Shown here piece after piece: positions 49,201 to 55,857 of a stretch of 64,000 nucleotides of DNA. Below the pieces are notes generated by a model that searched no databases, was not told the origin of the DNA, and worked only from the letters and a program-made list of their open reading frames with translations. Origin of the DNA: CAZIRF01 sp964541755 (GTDB lineage Bacteria; Spirochaetota; Spirochaetia; Treponematales; Breznakiellaceae); assembly GCA_964541755.1 (NCBI GenBank), contig CAZIRF010000005.1:1-64000 (forward strand), given 5' to 3'. The stretch's first letter is position 1. Each line of letters begins with the position of its first letter. The position numbers and the translations under genes were made by a program.

Positions 49201-52200
49201 GCCATGTTCAGGGTAACGTTGGTGTTGGTTGAGTCCCAGTTGCCGGCGACTTGGTGTGTGAAGGCCCCTGCCACCAGGGTCCCCTGCGCAAGGGTAAGGG
49301 CATTGGCGATGGTCGTACCTTCACGCAAGATGAGGGTGTTTGCCACGGCTCCCAGTGCCATGTCGAGCTTGTAAAAGCTATAGAAAGTGCCGGGGTTATT
49401 GATTTCCGAGTCGCCCCCATTGAAGTGCACGGTGGAATTGCCGGCGGTAAAACCAGCGATGGTAAAGTCTCCGCCCACGTCGATGATCTGGCTCCCGGTG
49501 GCAGTCAGGCTACCGGTGCCGGATAAATTGGTGTCCACCGCGATGGGGAATCCGCCGGCCAGAAGTGTCGTGGTGGCGATAGTATCCCCGATAGTCAGAC
49601 TGTCTGCTCCAAGGTGGCTCAAGAGGGTTTTGAGCTCGCTACTGTCCACGATAAAAGTGTCGAGGTTGACGGGGGTAGTATTGCTGTCGGTATAGGTGCC
49701 GCCGGTAACGCTGTTTGGACCGCCCCATATCAGCTGGGCTCCCGCCGCGGTGCCGTCGAAGTCGCCGTTTGCGTCTATCAGTATGGACCTTCGGACGGTA
49801 AGGGAAGAGGATGGATTTAGAGTGAGGGTCTCATATTCGTATATATGCAGGTCATAGACCTCGATGCTGCCGCTAACTGTCCCGCCGATCTGTACGTTCT
49901 TCAGATTGAAGGAGATAGTGGCGCCGGCATCGACATTGCCCTCGATGCGTAGGCTGCCGCCATTGTTGTTGTTATCCCAGACACAAGTGGTGCCTGCTGC
50001 CGTGGAAAGGCTGGCGACGCTCTGCGAGAAGCTGACCGCGCCGTTGTCGCCGGTCTGGGTAAAGCTTGCGGTATCGGCAAGGCTCATGGCGCCGGTGGCG
50101 AAGTCATTGTTGCCCACCGTTACGGCCCCGCTGCCCGTGATGGTGAAGCTGCCTGCTGCGCCGGAATACTGGAAGGCGTTGGGAATGGCGAGTGTTCCGC
50201 CAGAGACGGCAAGGTCTCCCGAAATGCTTATATCGCTGGCCGCTGTGGCGGTCCCCCCGCTCTTGGCGATAGAAAGATTTTCAAGGGTGGCGTTGGTTAC
50301 GTTGAGGCTCTGATCGTCCCCCCCCGAGAGGGTGACGGTGCCGCCGCTTGTAAGGGCGCCCGGGGTGCAGGTAAGGTTGCCCGCGAGGGTGAGGGCGTGG
50401 GTGCCCATAATCAGGGTGCCGGAAGTGAGGGTTACGCTGCCCAGTGCTCTGGTTGCGCCAATGGTGCTGGCCGCAGTCCAGGAGCCGGTACCGAGGTCGA
50501 GCGTAAGGCCCTGGGTTCCGGCGGTCACGGCGTTGGTATCCCCCGTTACCGCGACATTGGCGTTTGCCGTCGTGAGTGTCGTCGTTGCCCCCAGGTCGAG
50601 GGCCCCGCTTACGGTGATGGCGGTACCGGCGGCAAGGCCGCTGTCGTATTCCGCGCCGTTGAAGCGTACCGTCGCGGCGGTTAAGGACTGTGCCCCCGTC
50701 GTCCAGGCCGATCCCGCGGCAAGGGTGCCGCCCGCCGTAAGCGTAAGGGCGGATAGTCTGTTTATCGTGTCTCCCAGGCCCCCAACCGAAGAGGCCCCGC
50801 TCCCGCCGATGGCTGTAAGCGAGAAGCCCGCGCCGCTTACGCCCGCAAGGGTAAAGGCGCCCGAACCAGCGTTCGCGACGAGGATGGTGTCGGCGGTAAG
50901 GGTTGTGCCTGTCGAGCCGAAGGAGAGGGAACCCGCCGTCGCGGTGATGGTTCCCGCGAGGCTCTTGGGCCCGGCCGTTGCCGTAGCGCCGCCTTCGAAG
51001 GTCGTCGTGTCGGTATCAGCAGTACCAATTGTGGTAGTACCGGTGTTGAGGAAGGCGATTGCGGTGGCGCCCCCGAAGGAATTGCTCGGGCCTAGGAGGC
51101 TAAGGTCGTAGCCCCCGTTAGCGGTGACAAGGTTGTCCAGCATGGCGTTGCCCGAAACCGTAATGGCCCCGGTCTGGGCCGCGTTGCCCAGGGTAAGGGT
51201 ATAGGCGTTCGCGCCATCGGTAACGGCGCCTGCTATCTGTATGGATCCCGCCCCGCCGGTGGCGAGGGTCGCGTAGTCTGCGAGGGTGAGGGTGTCGGTT
51301 GTCGCGTCGAGTAGCTGCATGGAAGCGGCCGTAATCGAGCCTGCTATCGTGATAGCCGAGGGATCTGTCGCAACGAGGTCGGCCCCGAAGGTGAACGAGT
51401 CGGCCGCTTCGTTGCCCAGCTGGAGGGTTCCCGTGTTTGCGAAGGTGGTATCGGGCGTTATGGCATTGGAGGCCCCGGTAATGGCTACATTGTATGCGTT
51501 GGCGGTACTGGCGACCGTAAAGGCCGTCGTGGCCGTAAGGCCGCCCGAGAAAGCGATGGTCGCCCCAGCCTGACTCTCGTTTACGGCTATTGAGGGAGAT
51601 GTTACAGCTCCCTGAAATTCAACGCCGTTGGAATTGGCCACGGCGATTGAAGTTGCGTTAAAAGTAGGGGCGTCAAAGATATAGGCGGCTGTGGCGCTGT
51701 TGATTATCAGGCTTGCGTAGCTTCCCTGCGATACCGTAATCGTGACGGGGTTCGGGCTGTTGTATTCGCTTGTGCCGGCGCTCAGGAGTTCTTCCGTAAC
51801 CGTTTCGGTTCCGTACAGGCGCAGGCTTGCGCTCGCGTTCTTCGTCACCGCAGTTGCGGATATGTTGTAGCCTGCAAGGGCCAGGCTTGAGGATGCTTCA
51901 AGCGTTATCGAGGCGAGGGTTCCGACTCCGGTTCCCACGCCTGCATCGAGGGTCGGGAAACCGTTGGTTCCGATCGGGCTGGTGGGTATGGTTACCGTAT
52001 CCAGATTCCCCGGGCCGCCCGAGGGGGCTGTGGGGCTCCAGTTGGTGCCCACGCTCCACAGGTTTGAGCTTATCCCGGTCCAGTAGTAGTCTGCGGCGTG
52101 CAGGGCAGACGGGGCAAGGAGGCCCAGGGCGGCGATGCAGAGTGCGGTAAAAAGGCCGGTATAGGGGTGGCTGCTGTGCCGGGAGGGGGCGGGGGAATTG

Positions 52201-52220
52201 TCTATGGCCGGTTTTTGCAT
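43233..52220 (-). CDS. Giant secreted beta-helix-like protein with FlgD-like C-terminus (2995 aa)
   Basis: A Sec signal peptide with a long n-region and likely cleavage at ALHA/ADYYW (after residue 42) directs export. The mature start YYWTG...WSVGTNWSP and a DTVTIPTSP stretch are typical of large autotransporter-like or haemagglutinin-like beta-helix proteins. About 2000 residues then consist of short Gly/Ala/Thr-rich repeats (such as LTANTIS-, SLSGGTVTL-like units), predicted parallel beta-helix. The last 80 residues, with YQLSNSGPVTITVYTLDG, WDGRNAGGRVVARGLYFIRI and a final KVMVVK, match the FlgD-like Ig domain used as C-terminal module in many spirochaetal and Bacteroidetes secreted proteins. 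No beta-barrel is present, so it is not a classical autotransporter. Start ATG 52220 has AAGAGGT upstream. An adhesin role is inference. Confidence 0.86.
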   Translation of the reverse strand: MQKPAIDNSPAPSRHSSHPYTGLFTALCIAALGLLAPSALHAADYYWTGISSNLWSVGTNWSPTAPSGGPGNLDTVTIPTSPIGTNGFPTLDAGVGTGVGTLASITLEASSSLALAGYNISATAVTKNASASLRLYGTETVTEELLSAGTSEYNSPNPVTITVSQGSYASLIINSATAAYIFDAPTFNATSIAVANSNGVEFQGAVTSPSIAVNESQAGATIAFSGGLTATTAFTVASTANAYNVAITGASNAITPDTTFANTGTLQLGNEAADSFTFGADLVATDPSAITIAGSITAASMQLLDATTDTLTLADYATLATGGAGSIQIAGAVTDGANAYTLTLGNAAQTGAITVSGNAMLDNLVTANGGYDLSLLGPSNSFGGATAIAFLNTGTTTIGTADTDTTTFEGGATATAGPKSLAGTITATAGSLSFGSTGTTLTADTILVANAGSGAFTLAGVSGAGFSLTAIGGSGASSVGGLGDTINRLSALTLTAGGTLAAGSAWTTGAQSLTAATVRFNGAEYDSGLAAGTAITVSGALDLGATTTLTTANANVAVTGDTNAVTAGTQGLTLDLGTGSWTAASTIGATRALGSVTLTSGTLIMGTHALTLAGNLTCTPGALTSGGTVTLSGGDDQSLNVTNATLENLSIAKSGGTATAASDISISGDLAVSGGTLAIPNAFQYSGAAGSFTITGSGAVTVGNNDFATGAMSLADTASFTQTGDNGAVSFSQSVASLSTAAGTTCVWDNNNNGGSLRIEGNVDAGATISFNLKNVQIGGTVSGSIEVYDLHIYEYETLTLNPSSSLTVRRSILIDANGDFDGTAAGAQLIWGGPNSVTGGTYTDSNTTPVNLDTFIVDSSELKTLLSHLGADSLTIGDTIATTTLLAGGFPIAVDTNLSGTGSLTATGSQIIDVGGDFTIAGFTAGNSTVHFNGGDSEINNPGTFYSFYKLDMALGAVANTLILREGTTIANALTLAQGTLVAGAFTHQVAGNWDSTNTNVTLNMAGSTVRMMSDGADISMKAGEAFANLTIDYGADILSPISVTGNLLVASVGAGTLDANSHTIQVGGNVTLTAANATLAAGTSTLSLNGTGNQTVNTNNQAWYNLAIGARAAPNTVSFNGALNTTSTAAGQGFTIAGGPYNIAINDGGTVAAGNGAGGAVAFNNTGTLTLNTLDSETFTTSAGLTATAPSSVSIAGNIVTSGMDMALGSEAANRPVILAQDTSLSTGALAAGTITLGPVNGGATARSLSIEAGSGNLFANGQLGATNDLDSLTLSSAGNASFARGISSIGTISLDNSGVLTLADPEGDDDTGTINIRTTTAGGNFVQTGASRVDVAADFSIAGTTNFGSPIQLIGNVAATLTGDATFDAEINDNNDGTAYSLTFTDNGNRNFDAAIGSTTPIGDLTLSGPGTKTFAASVALDSTSGTLTVNGTTNLVHFQDTFDANSASQTNGANPIRFDGDVSLGSGSSDFYGDLTLHGLIFSSTGNVTFGSTPADGDSITLSGGNVTLQGNGNYTVYSSITGDQDLILAGGNQTAPITGSKTFYGAIGTPTALLSITQNNGSGPVTFAANVNTGDLTTLANASFGPGTITVSGTVQIGSNLIDSDTATLVGATTWTGAGTWDIYAPLDGNRNLVLAGSGGKTFHAAVGGSLPASAIGIGIGAAIAQNGLGTVIFHDSVRTASGITQAETAGMITFRGNINSAAGNTNTNLQGDITLDGLTWTSGGDITIGNDATNTLTLSSDSVTITTAAASRNITIYSRITGAQNLSLAAGTATARLNAAVGFDAANLPQDLAVTAGAIELAGASIVTYGRQIFTGPVGLFANTTLSSNGAGAAGTISLSSSLDSDALATARSLAVNTAGPLTFNGAVGATYPLASITSDAAGTVSITGGSVTTTGAQVWNDPVTIGANVSFESTATSGTAILFASTLMPNTDNSRSLQVDGGDAQIHFADESGSALLRFASVDVTTSSTAADAILIKGSILASGDIDWGAALTVDTSDAADTLLSGSGQQSFAGAVSHTNGIIEAGTGGLDFNASYTGDDSGGGSPTLTGYDGGVASISIAGDMSLASFTHFEDELVFDGAATQNFRSNSQIVANLRTTGKSAGNGLLIADDDIYQTGAARTTTIESGWLDIATNDLGWIADTNAAATAVPDSFRGIAGSLVLFEGTELRCGNFLATTGYTVSHTGSAMSSIFADGSVVFDGTLAGNQYATLRMTGAGTSLEASETLGHLTLASGGTIELASDISLSHNLVIETGTLDVSPVDYGIQLDGHWTNSVGDAGFVAREGEVHFTRPAADGPIEVRGSTSWYRFICEVANQTIQFERNRMQTFMAGGALRIQGASESARIRLTRLDADQTGDLDWVLPAAPDATRMWQIDIIPGADLELLHVVVAYSDARAHAVAVNPDSDIDLYIAEAFLDNIGGETDRTCYRWLAGLQAVYSYTEDGNENGRIDRIRVTAAAPLNMDFSAFDVEVAGYEIDRSKGTNGFAAITTGSFANQEFYIHLVEKKYLDTGTTPSWRVSVTGSVSLRDASTQRFALVNFPVEEQAQTPVDTARPLIAYSLALPGHNQRLIVFSEPVYIAEDTLPTAADLAAESRTNITPAGLDSSMTEYLTTLGGNLDVAAIRSGGTFAVSAALNDDKDAATDYSVDQEWQNLMLPPPYYPISTPANTVLDPVHCHSDLLVSREPAAADDATYFVWPLFAKDSVTLDEGLAEDIDLDIFGIDGDTASSQTIGLVRAFDGSQWLRDQDFDLQARVFATGDLPLIDFDTNVGDEWRATVQNGPAGLWLPDYNHVVYSSITPEPNPNTDDVTGTPGTNNTVDYAFDASNPKIVSVSTLDFFFRFTGPVGATSGGAFPDGSTRYGARLDADLGDIPADWYRRIRPFSFDIHDVTKQRGNVTILNNVINPTRGETTRLSYQLSNSGPVTITVYTLDGSVVRSLYRGTRAAGDWTAVWDGRNAGGRVVARGLYFIRIVGPQIDEIRKVMVVK

Positions 52221-52270
52221 GCTCGGGACCTCTTGTCGGGGTGCTTACGGGTTTGACGCTGCCTTCTACC

Positions 52271-52276
52271 ATTATA
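52271..52276 (-). promoter_or_regulatory. -10 element of the giant secreted protein gene
   Basis: A perfect TATAAT on the minus strand (52276-52271) in an AGCGC-TATAAT-GG context, about 50 nt before ATG at 52220. No good -35 is visible. The AAGAGGT ribosome binding site follows normally, in contrast to the divergent neighbour. Confidence 0.6.
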
Positions 52277-52404
52277 GCGCTGCGCAGAGGGGTCTATCAG
52301 ACTATCGGCATCTTCTTGTGCGCGATTCAGCCAAAAGGGCGAATTGGCCCGCTTGGGCGAGCCTGAGGGGCGCTCGGGTACTGTTGCGTTGCGGTGGCCT
52401 GTGC

Positions 52405-52410
52405 TATATT
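52405..52410 (+). promoter_or_regulatory. Candidate near-leaderless -10 of the InlB-repeat gene
   Basis: TGTGC followed by TATATT (52405-52410), 9 nt before ATG at 52420. The same TGTGCTATA core precedes the genes at 3936 and 39054. Confidence 0.5.
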
Positions 52411-52419
52411 TTATTGATA

Positions 52420-54399
52420 ATGAAGAAAGGAATGCTCGAAAAAGTCTACATACTGATAGTTTCACTCCTCGCCACGGCGGGGGTTCTGTGCACCGCCTCC
52501 TGCGACAGCGTCGTCTGGGGGGCGGACATCAAGAGCTACGTCGATGCCGGCCTCTCGAACGTCTTCGTACGTCATTTTTCTACCAATCTTGCCAGCCCCA
52601 CCAAGAGCGTCCCCTCGCGGGAAGTGGTAACCGTGACGGTCTCTGTCGTCAACCCCGAGTCCCTCGCCTTGCAGGCCAGCCTCGACTGCCCGGGCGCTCC
52701 GCAGGGCCTGTCCTTTGCCCAGCCCCAGTGGCTGAATGGCGACTACGAATCACTCTCCTTTACCTTTACCGCGCCGGAGGGTGCCGAGCGTACGACTCTT
52801 CCCTTCGCCTTGAGCTTCCACGCCCCGGCCACCGTAAAAGACTACCCCGACCTCCCCGTTCCGGTGCGCGTCGACAGCTATCCGGATGTCCCGGAAACTG
52901 TCCTTACCTCCTTTGGCCCCGACAGCAAGAGCTTTGTGGCCTTCCTCCTGCCCGAAGGCTACCGCAACGAGGACATCGTCGCGGTGCGGGTAACGGGAAG
53001 AAATAAATCCGGCTCTTCCAAAACAGACCGTGTCCCCGTTCAAACGGATGGCAATTTGGTACGCTGGTCGCCGCCAGGGGCTGCCCCCAATGACGGCTAT
53101 ACCTATTCCTTCGTGTGTATCGACGCAGTGGGCCTTGAATCCGAAGCCTCTGCAGCTTTCGAACAGGACACGCGTTACCTGGTTTTCTACAATGCCAACG
53201 GGGGGACGGGTTTGGTCATGGATACTGCTGGCTATGATGTCGGGGATCCCGTTACCCTTCTTCCCGCAGATGAATTGAGTCGCGAGGGCTACGTCTTTGC
53301 GGCTTGGAACAGCGCCGAAGATGGTTCGGGCAATCCCCATACCCCCGGCGAAGCGGTTCCCATGGAAATTGGCGGGCTCGAGTTCTGGGCGCAGTGGGAA
53401 GCGACAAGCTACAGTGTGCAGCTCCAGCTCAACGAAGGAAGCCTCACGGCGGGCGCGACAAATCCCTTTACCTACACCATCGAGGATGAAACCATTACCC
53501 TCCCGCTGCCCGTGCGCCCCGGCTACAGCTTTGGCGGTTGGTACGACAACGCGGGTGGTACGGGTGAGGCAATCACGGAGATTCCCTCCGGCAGTACGGG
53601 CAACAAGACCTATTATGCCAAGTGGGATATATCTCCCTATACCATTACCTGGAACCTCAACGACAGCGAGCTCTTCCCGGCCACGAACGATCCCGCCAAT
53701 CCTGTCAACTTCGACGTAACCGATTCCATTGACTTTGAAGAGCCCACACGTCCCGGCTTTGCGTTCGACGGCTGGTACGAGAATGCAGACTTTACCGGGA
53801 CTGCCCTTACGGCCTTGCCGGAAGGTACCGCGCGGAATCTTGAGCTCTACGCCAAGTGGACAGCCCTCTCCTATACGATAACGTGGGACCTCAACGATTT
53901 GGCCGCATCCCCTGCCACGAATGCTCCCTCAAACCCGGCAAGCTATACCACCGGCCAGACCCCGGCCTTTGCCGCCCCCTCGCGCCCCGGCTTTACCTTC
54001 GACGGCTGGTACGACAACGACGACCTTATGGGGACAGCCCTCACGGCCCTGCCGGCGGGCAGCTACGGCGACAAGACGTATTACGCCAAGTGGGTCGAGT
54101 TGGCTGGTGTCACCATCAATATGGACGTGAGCGGGCAGGCATTGGTGTTCACAAACACCACAATGAGCCTTGCGCCGAACTCCCAGCTTCAAATAAGCTG
54201 CACCAACTCTGCCCTCGCAGCCGGCGGCTCCAACTGGGTCTGGCGTATCGACGGCGCCAGACAAACCGACCAAAACGGCTCCAGCTTTACCTGGACACCT
54301 CCAATCAACAATATCGGCCAGTATGTCATCTCCTGCGAGGTGACCTACCAGGGCCTGGTCTACTCGGGGAGTGTAACGGTAACGGTGGATTATCAGTAG
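52420..54399 (+). CDS. Lipoprotein with four InlB-type (Listeria-Bacteroides) repeats
   Basis: 659 residues. The signal peptide ends LCTASC (C28), predicting a lipoprotein. An N-terminal beta-rich region (about 30-265) includes Ig-like strands. Four Flg_new/InlB-type repeats of about 75-80 residues follow (roughly 265-560); each ends in an EGYVFAAWN-, PGYSFGGWYDN-, PGFAFDGWYEN- or PGFTFDGWYDN-like segment plus YAKW or FWAQW. The last 95 residues (SLAPNSQLQISC... WVWRIDG...) look PKD-like. Such repeats occur in surface proteins of gut and oral bacteria and Mycoplasma. It is divergent from the giant secreted protein and may be surface-exposed with it. Confidence 0.88.
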   Translation: MKKGMLEKVYILIVSLLATAGVLCTASCDSVVWGADIKSYVDAGLSNVFVRHFSTNLASPTKSVPSREVVTVTVSVVNPESLALQASLDCPGAPQGLSFAQPQWLNGDYESLSFTFTAPEGAERTTLPFALSFHAPATVKDYPDLPVPVRVDSYPDVPETVLTSFGPDSKSFVAFLLPEGYRNEDIVAVRVTGRNKSGSSKTDRVPVQTDGNLVRWSPPGAAPNDGYTYSFVCIDAVGLESEASAAFEQDTRYLVFYNANGGTGLVMDTAGYDVGDPVTLLPADELSREGYVFAAWNSAEDGSGNPHTPGEAVPMEIGGLEFWAQWEATSYSVQLQLNEGSLTAGATNPFTYTIEDETITLPLPVRPGYSFGGWYDNAGGTGEAITEIPSGSTGNKTYYAKWDISPYTITWNLNDSELFPATNDPANPVNFDVTDSIDFEEPTRPGFAFDGWYENADFTGTALTALPEGTARNLELYAKWTALSYTITWDLNDLAASPATNAPSNPASYTTGQTPAFAAPSRPGFTFDGWYDNDDLMGTALTALPAGSYGDKTYYAKWVELAGVTINMDVSGQALVFTNTTMSLAPNSQLQISCTNSALAAGGSNWVWRIDGARQTDQNGSSFTWTPPINNIGQYVISCEVTYQGLVYSGSVTVTVDYQ

Positions 54400-54422
54400 T
54401 ATATTGATGATCAGGAGGGAGT

Positions 54423-54446
54423 AGCGGGGCTCGCATGAGCCCCGCT
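54423..54446. terminator. Bidirectional terminator between convergent genes
   Basis: A perfect 10-bp stem AGCGGGGCTC/GAGCCCCGCT (54423-54432 with 54437-54446) with a 4-nt loop, lying between the convergent genes at 54399 and 54462. T-runs on both sides are weak. Confidence 0.65.
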
Positions 54447-54461
54447 TGCGGTGTTTTCGCT

Positions 54462-55679
54462 TTACAGGCGCGCTTGAAGGCGATGGAAGAGGACTGTTTG
54501 CTGACCCGACACAACGAAACCCGCCCGTAGAAGCAGGAGATTGTGTTCTATACTACCCACTTCAATACCGTTGACACTCATCGAGAGGCTTCCCTCTTGT
54601 AATTGAACGCTTATCCTGCCCCCGCTATTTGTGCGAATACTTTCCCTCGCGGCTTCTGTCCAAGGAAGCAGCTGTGTCCAGTCTGTCCCCTTTTTTACCC
54701 ATATAGAAGCTTCTCCATAGGCAGTAATCCCGCAGAAGAGCATGCTGTCGTCGTTTTCGCCCAAAGCAAGGCCAAACAAGCGATTGTCCAAACCATCAAG
54801 ATGGAAGCAATCGAGGTGGATGAGGGCCCGTGTGTTATTATCGCGAAGCCAGCTGTGGAGCGGGTTGGTAAAACGATCAAAGTCGCTCTTGTTTTGCATA
54901 AAGTAGCCATCAGTGCCTATCCATGTGGCGACATCGGCATCCGGCCTGTTAACGAGTGGCCAGAGGCCTCTTTTATTTTCTTCAAATCCTTCAAGAAACA
55001 GAACATCTTCTCTCCGGGTCAGCATATCCTTTCCAAGAAGTTTTTCTGCAGCTTCCCGGACATAACTGACGGGATCTTCCGTTGCCAGATTTAAAATGCT
55101 CTCAAGAAGGGGAGCGGACAGCGGTGCCTTTTGCTTCTTCAGCTGTTTCAAGCTGTAATGGCGTATCCCCCAGTCAAGGGAGGAGAGTTTGTTTGCATAG
55201 TCTTCAACGCGTGCTGCTATCGGTAGCCGGTCGGTGGCATCACTTGCAGAGAGAATATAGGTGGTTACAGAACCTGATGACAATCCAACATCGAAGCTTT
55301 CCCATTTTATGTCTTGCCTGCGTATGCTGGCAAAGAGTATGGTGCCAGCCCGTACATCCAAATCCAGTTCAGTGGACCAGCTATATCGGTGGCGAACTGT
55401 CGCTTTCCATTGCCCCTGTGGCAGTGTTACCAGGAGTTCCTGTTTTGTCGACCACCAGTCATGGTTCTTTATGGTCTTTGGAGCGAATCCCTCCCGCTCC
55501 AAAGTGATGTCCAGGCCTATGGTATCGGTGTCCCAAAACCCGTGCGTTGCTGTGTAGAAGAGGACCTTCCCCGATTCCTGCTTGTTGTCTGTACCTATCA
55601 CTGCTTTCATCTGTGTAGCGCACGAAGCCAACAAGAGCACAGACAGCAGAGAGAGCGCGGCAGTACCCGTTCGTTTCAT
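54462..55679 (-). CDS. Lipoprotein with HEAT-like and lectin-fold-like regions
   Basis: 405 residues. The signal peptide ends LLLASC (C20). The N-terminal part (about 25-150) has beta strands with paired WDTDTIGLDITLEREGFAPK-like segments of a PEGA-like module. The middle (about 165-235, LSSLDWGIRHYSLKQLKKQK and following) resembles HEAT-type helical repeats. The C-terminal part (about 235-405, VLFLEGFEENKRGLWPLV, then ISVQLQEGSLSMSVNGIEVGS) has the layout of a LamG/concanavalin-like sandwich. Substrates are unknown. Base composition is lower in GC than the flanking genes. GGAGG precedes ATG 55679 and TATAAT (55714-55709, minus) is its likely -10. Confidence 0.75.
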   Translation of the reverse strand: MKRTGTAALSLLSVLLLASCATQMKAVIGTDNKQESGKVLFYTATHGFWDTDTIGLDITLEREGFAPKTIKNHDWWSTKQELLVTLPQGQWKATVRHRYSWSTELDLDVRAGTILFASIRRQDIKWESFDVGLSSGSVTTYILSASDATDRLPIAARVEDYANKLSSLDWGIRHYSLKQLKKQKAPLSAPLLESILNLATEDPVSYVREAAEKLLGKDMLTRREDVLFLEGFEENKRGLWPLVNRPDADVATWIGTDGYFMQNKSDFDRFTNPLHSWLRDNNTRALIHLDCFHLDGLDNRLFGLALGENDDSMLFCGITAYGEASIWVKKGTDWTQLLPWTEAARESIRTNSGGRISVQLQEGSLSMSVNGIEVGSIEHNLLLLRAGFVVSGQQTVLFHRLQARL

Positions 55680-55821
55680 GAAGGGCCTCCTTTCTTGATT
55701 TACTTAACATTATATACCCTGTGTTTATGGAAACATCACCCCTGGAACTTGTTTTGTTGCAATCCGGAGCATGTTTGAGCAAAGCTTGTCGCGTTACCCC
55801 TCCCGGCGCGCCCCCCTCCGC

Positions 55822-55850
55822 TTGGCGTCACGGGACCCTGTCGCTATACT
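55822..55850 (+). promoter_or_regulatory. Promoter of the GH9 gene, leaderless
   Basis: TTGGCG (55822-55827), exactly 17 nt spacer, TATACT (55845-55850), then 7 nt to ATG at 55858. This is the best-formed of the leaderless candidates because both hexamers and spacing are canonical. Confidence 0.7.
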
Positions 55851-55857
55851 TCCTTCC

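Noticed and set aside
43233..52220. Classical type V autotransporter
   Set aside because: No C-terminal beta-barrel; the end is a FlgD-like Ig module.
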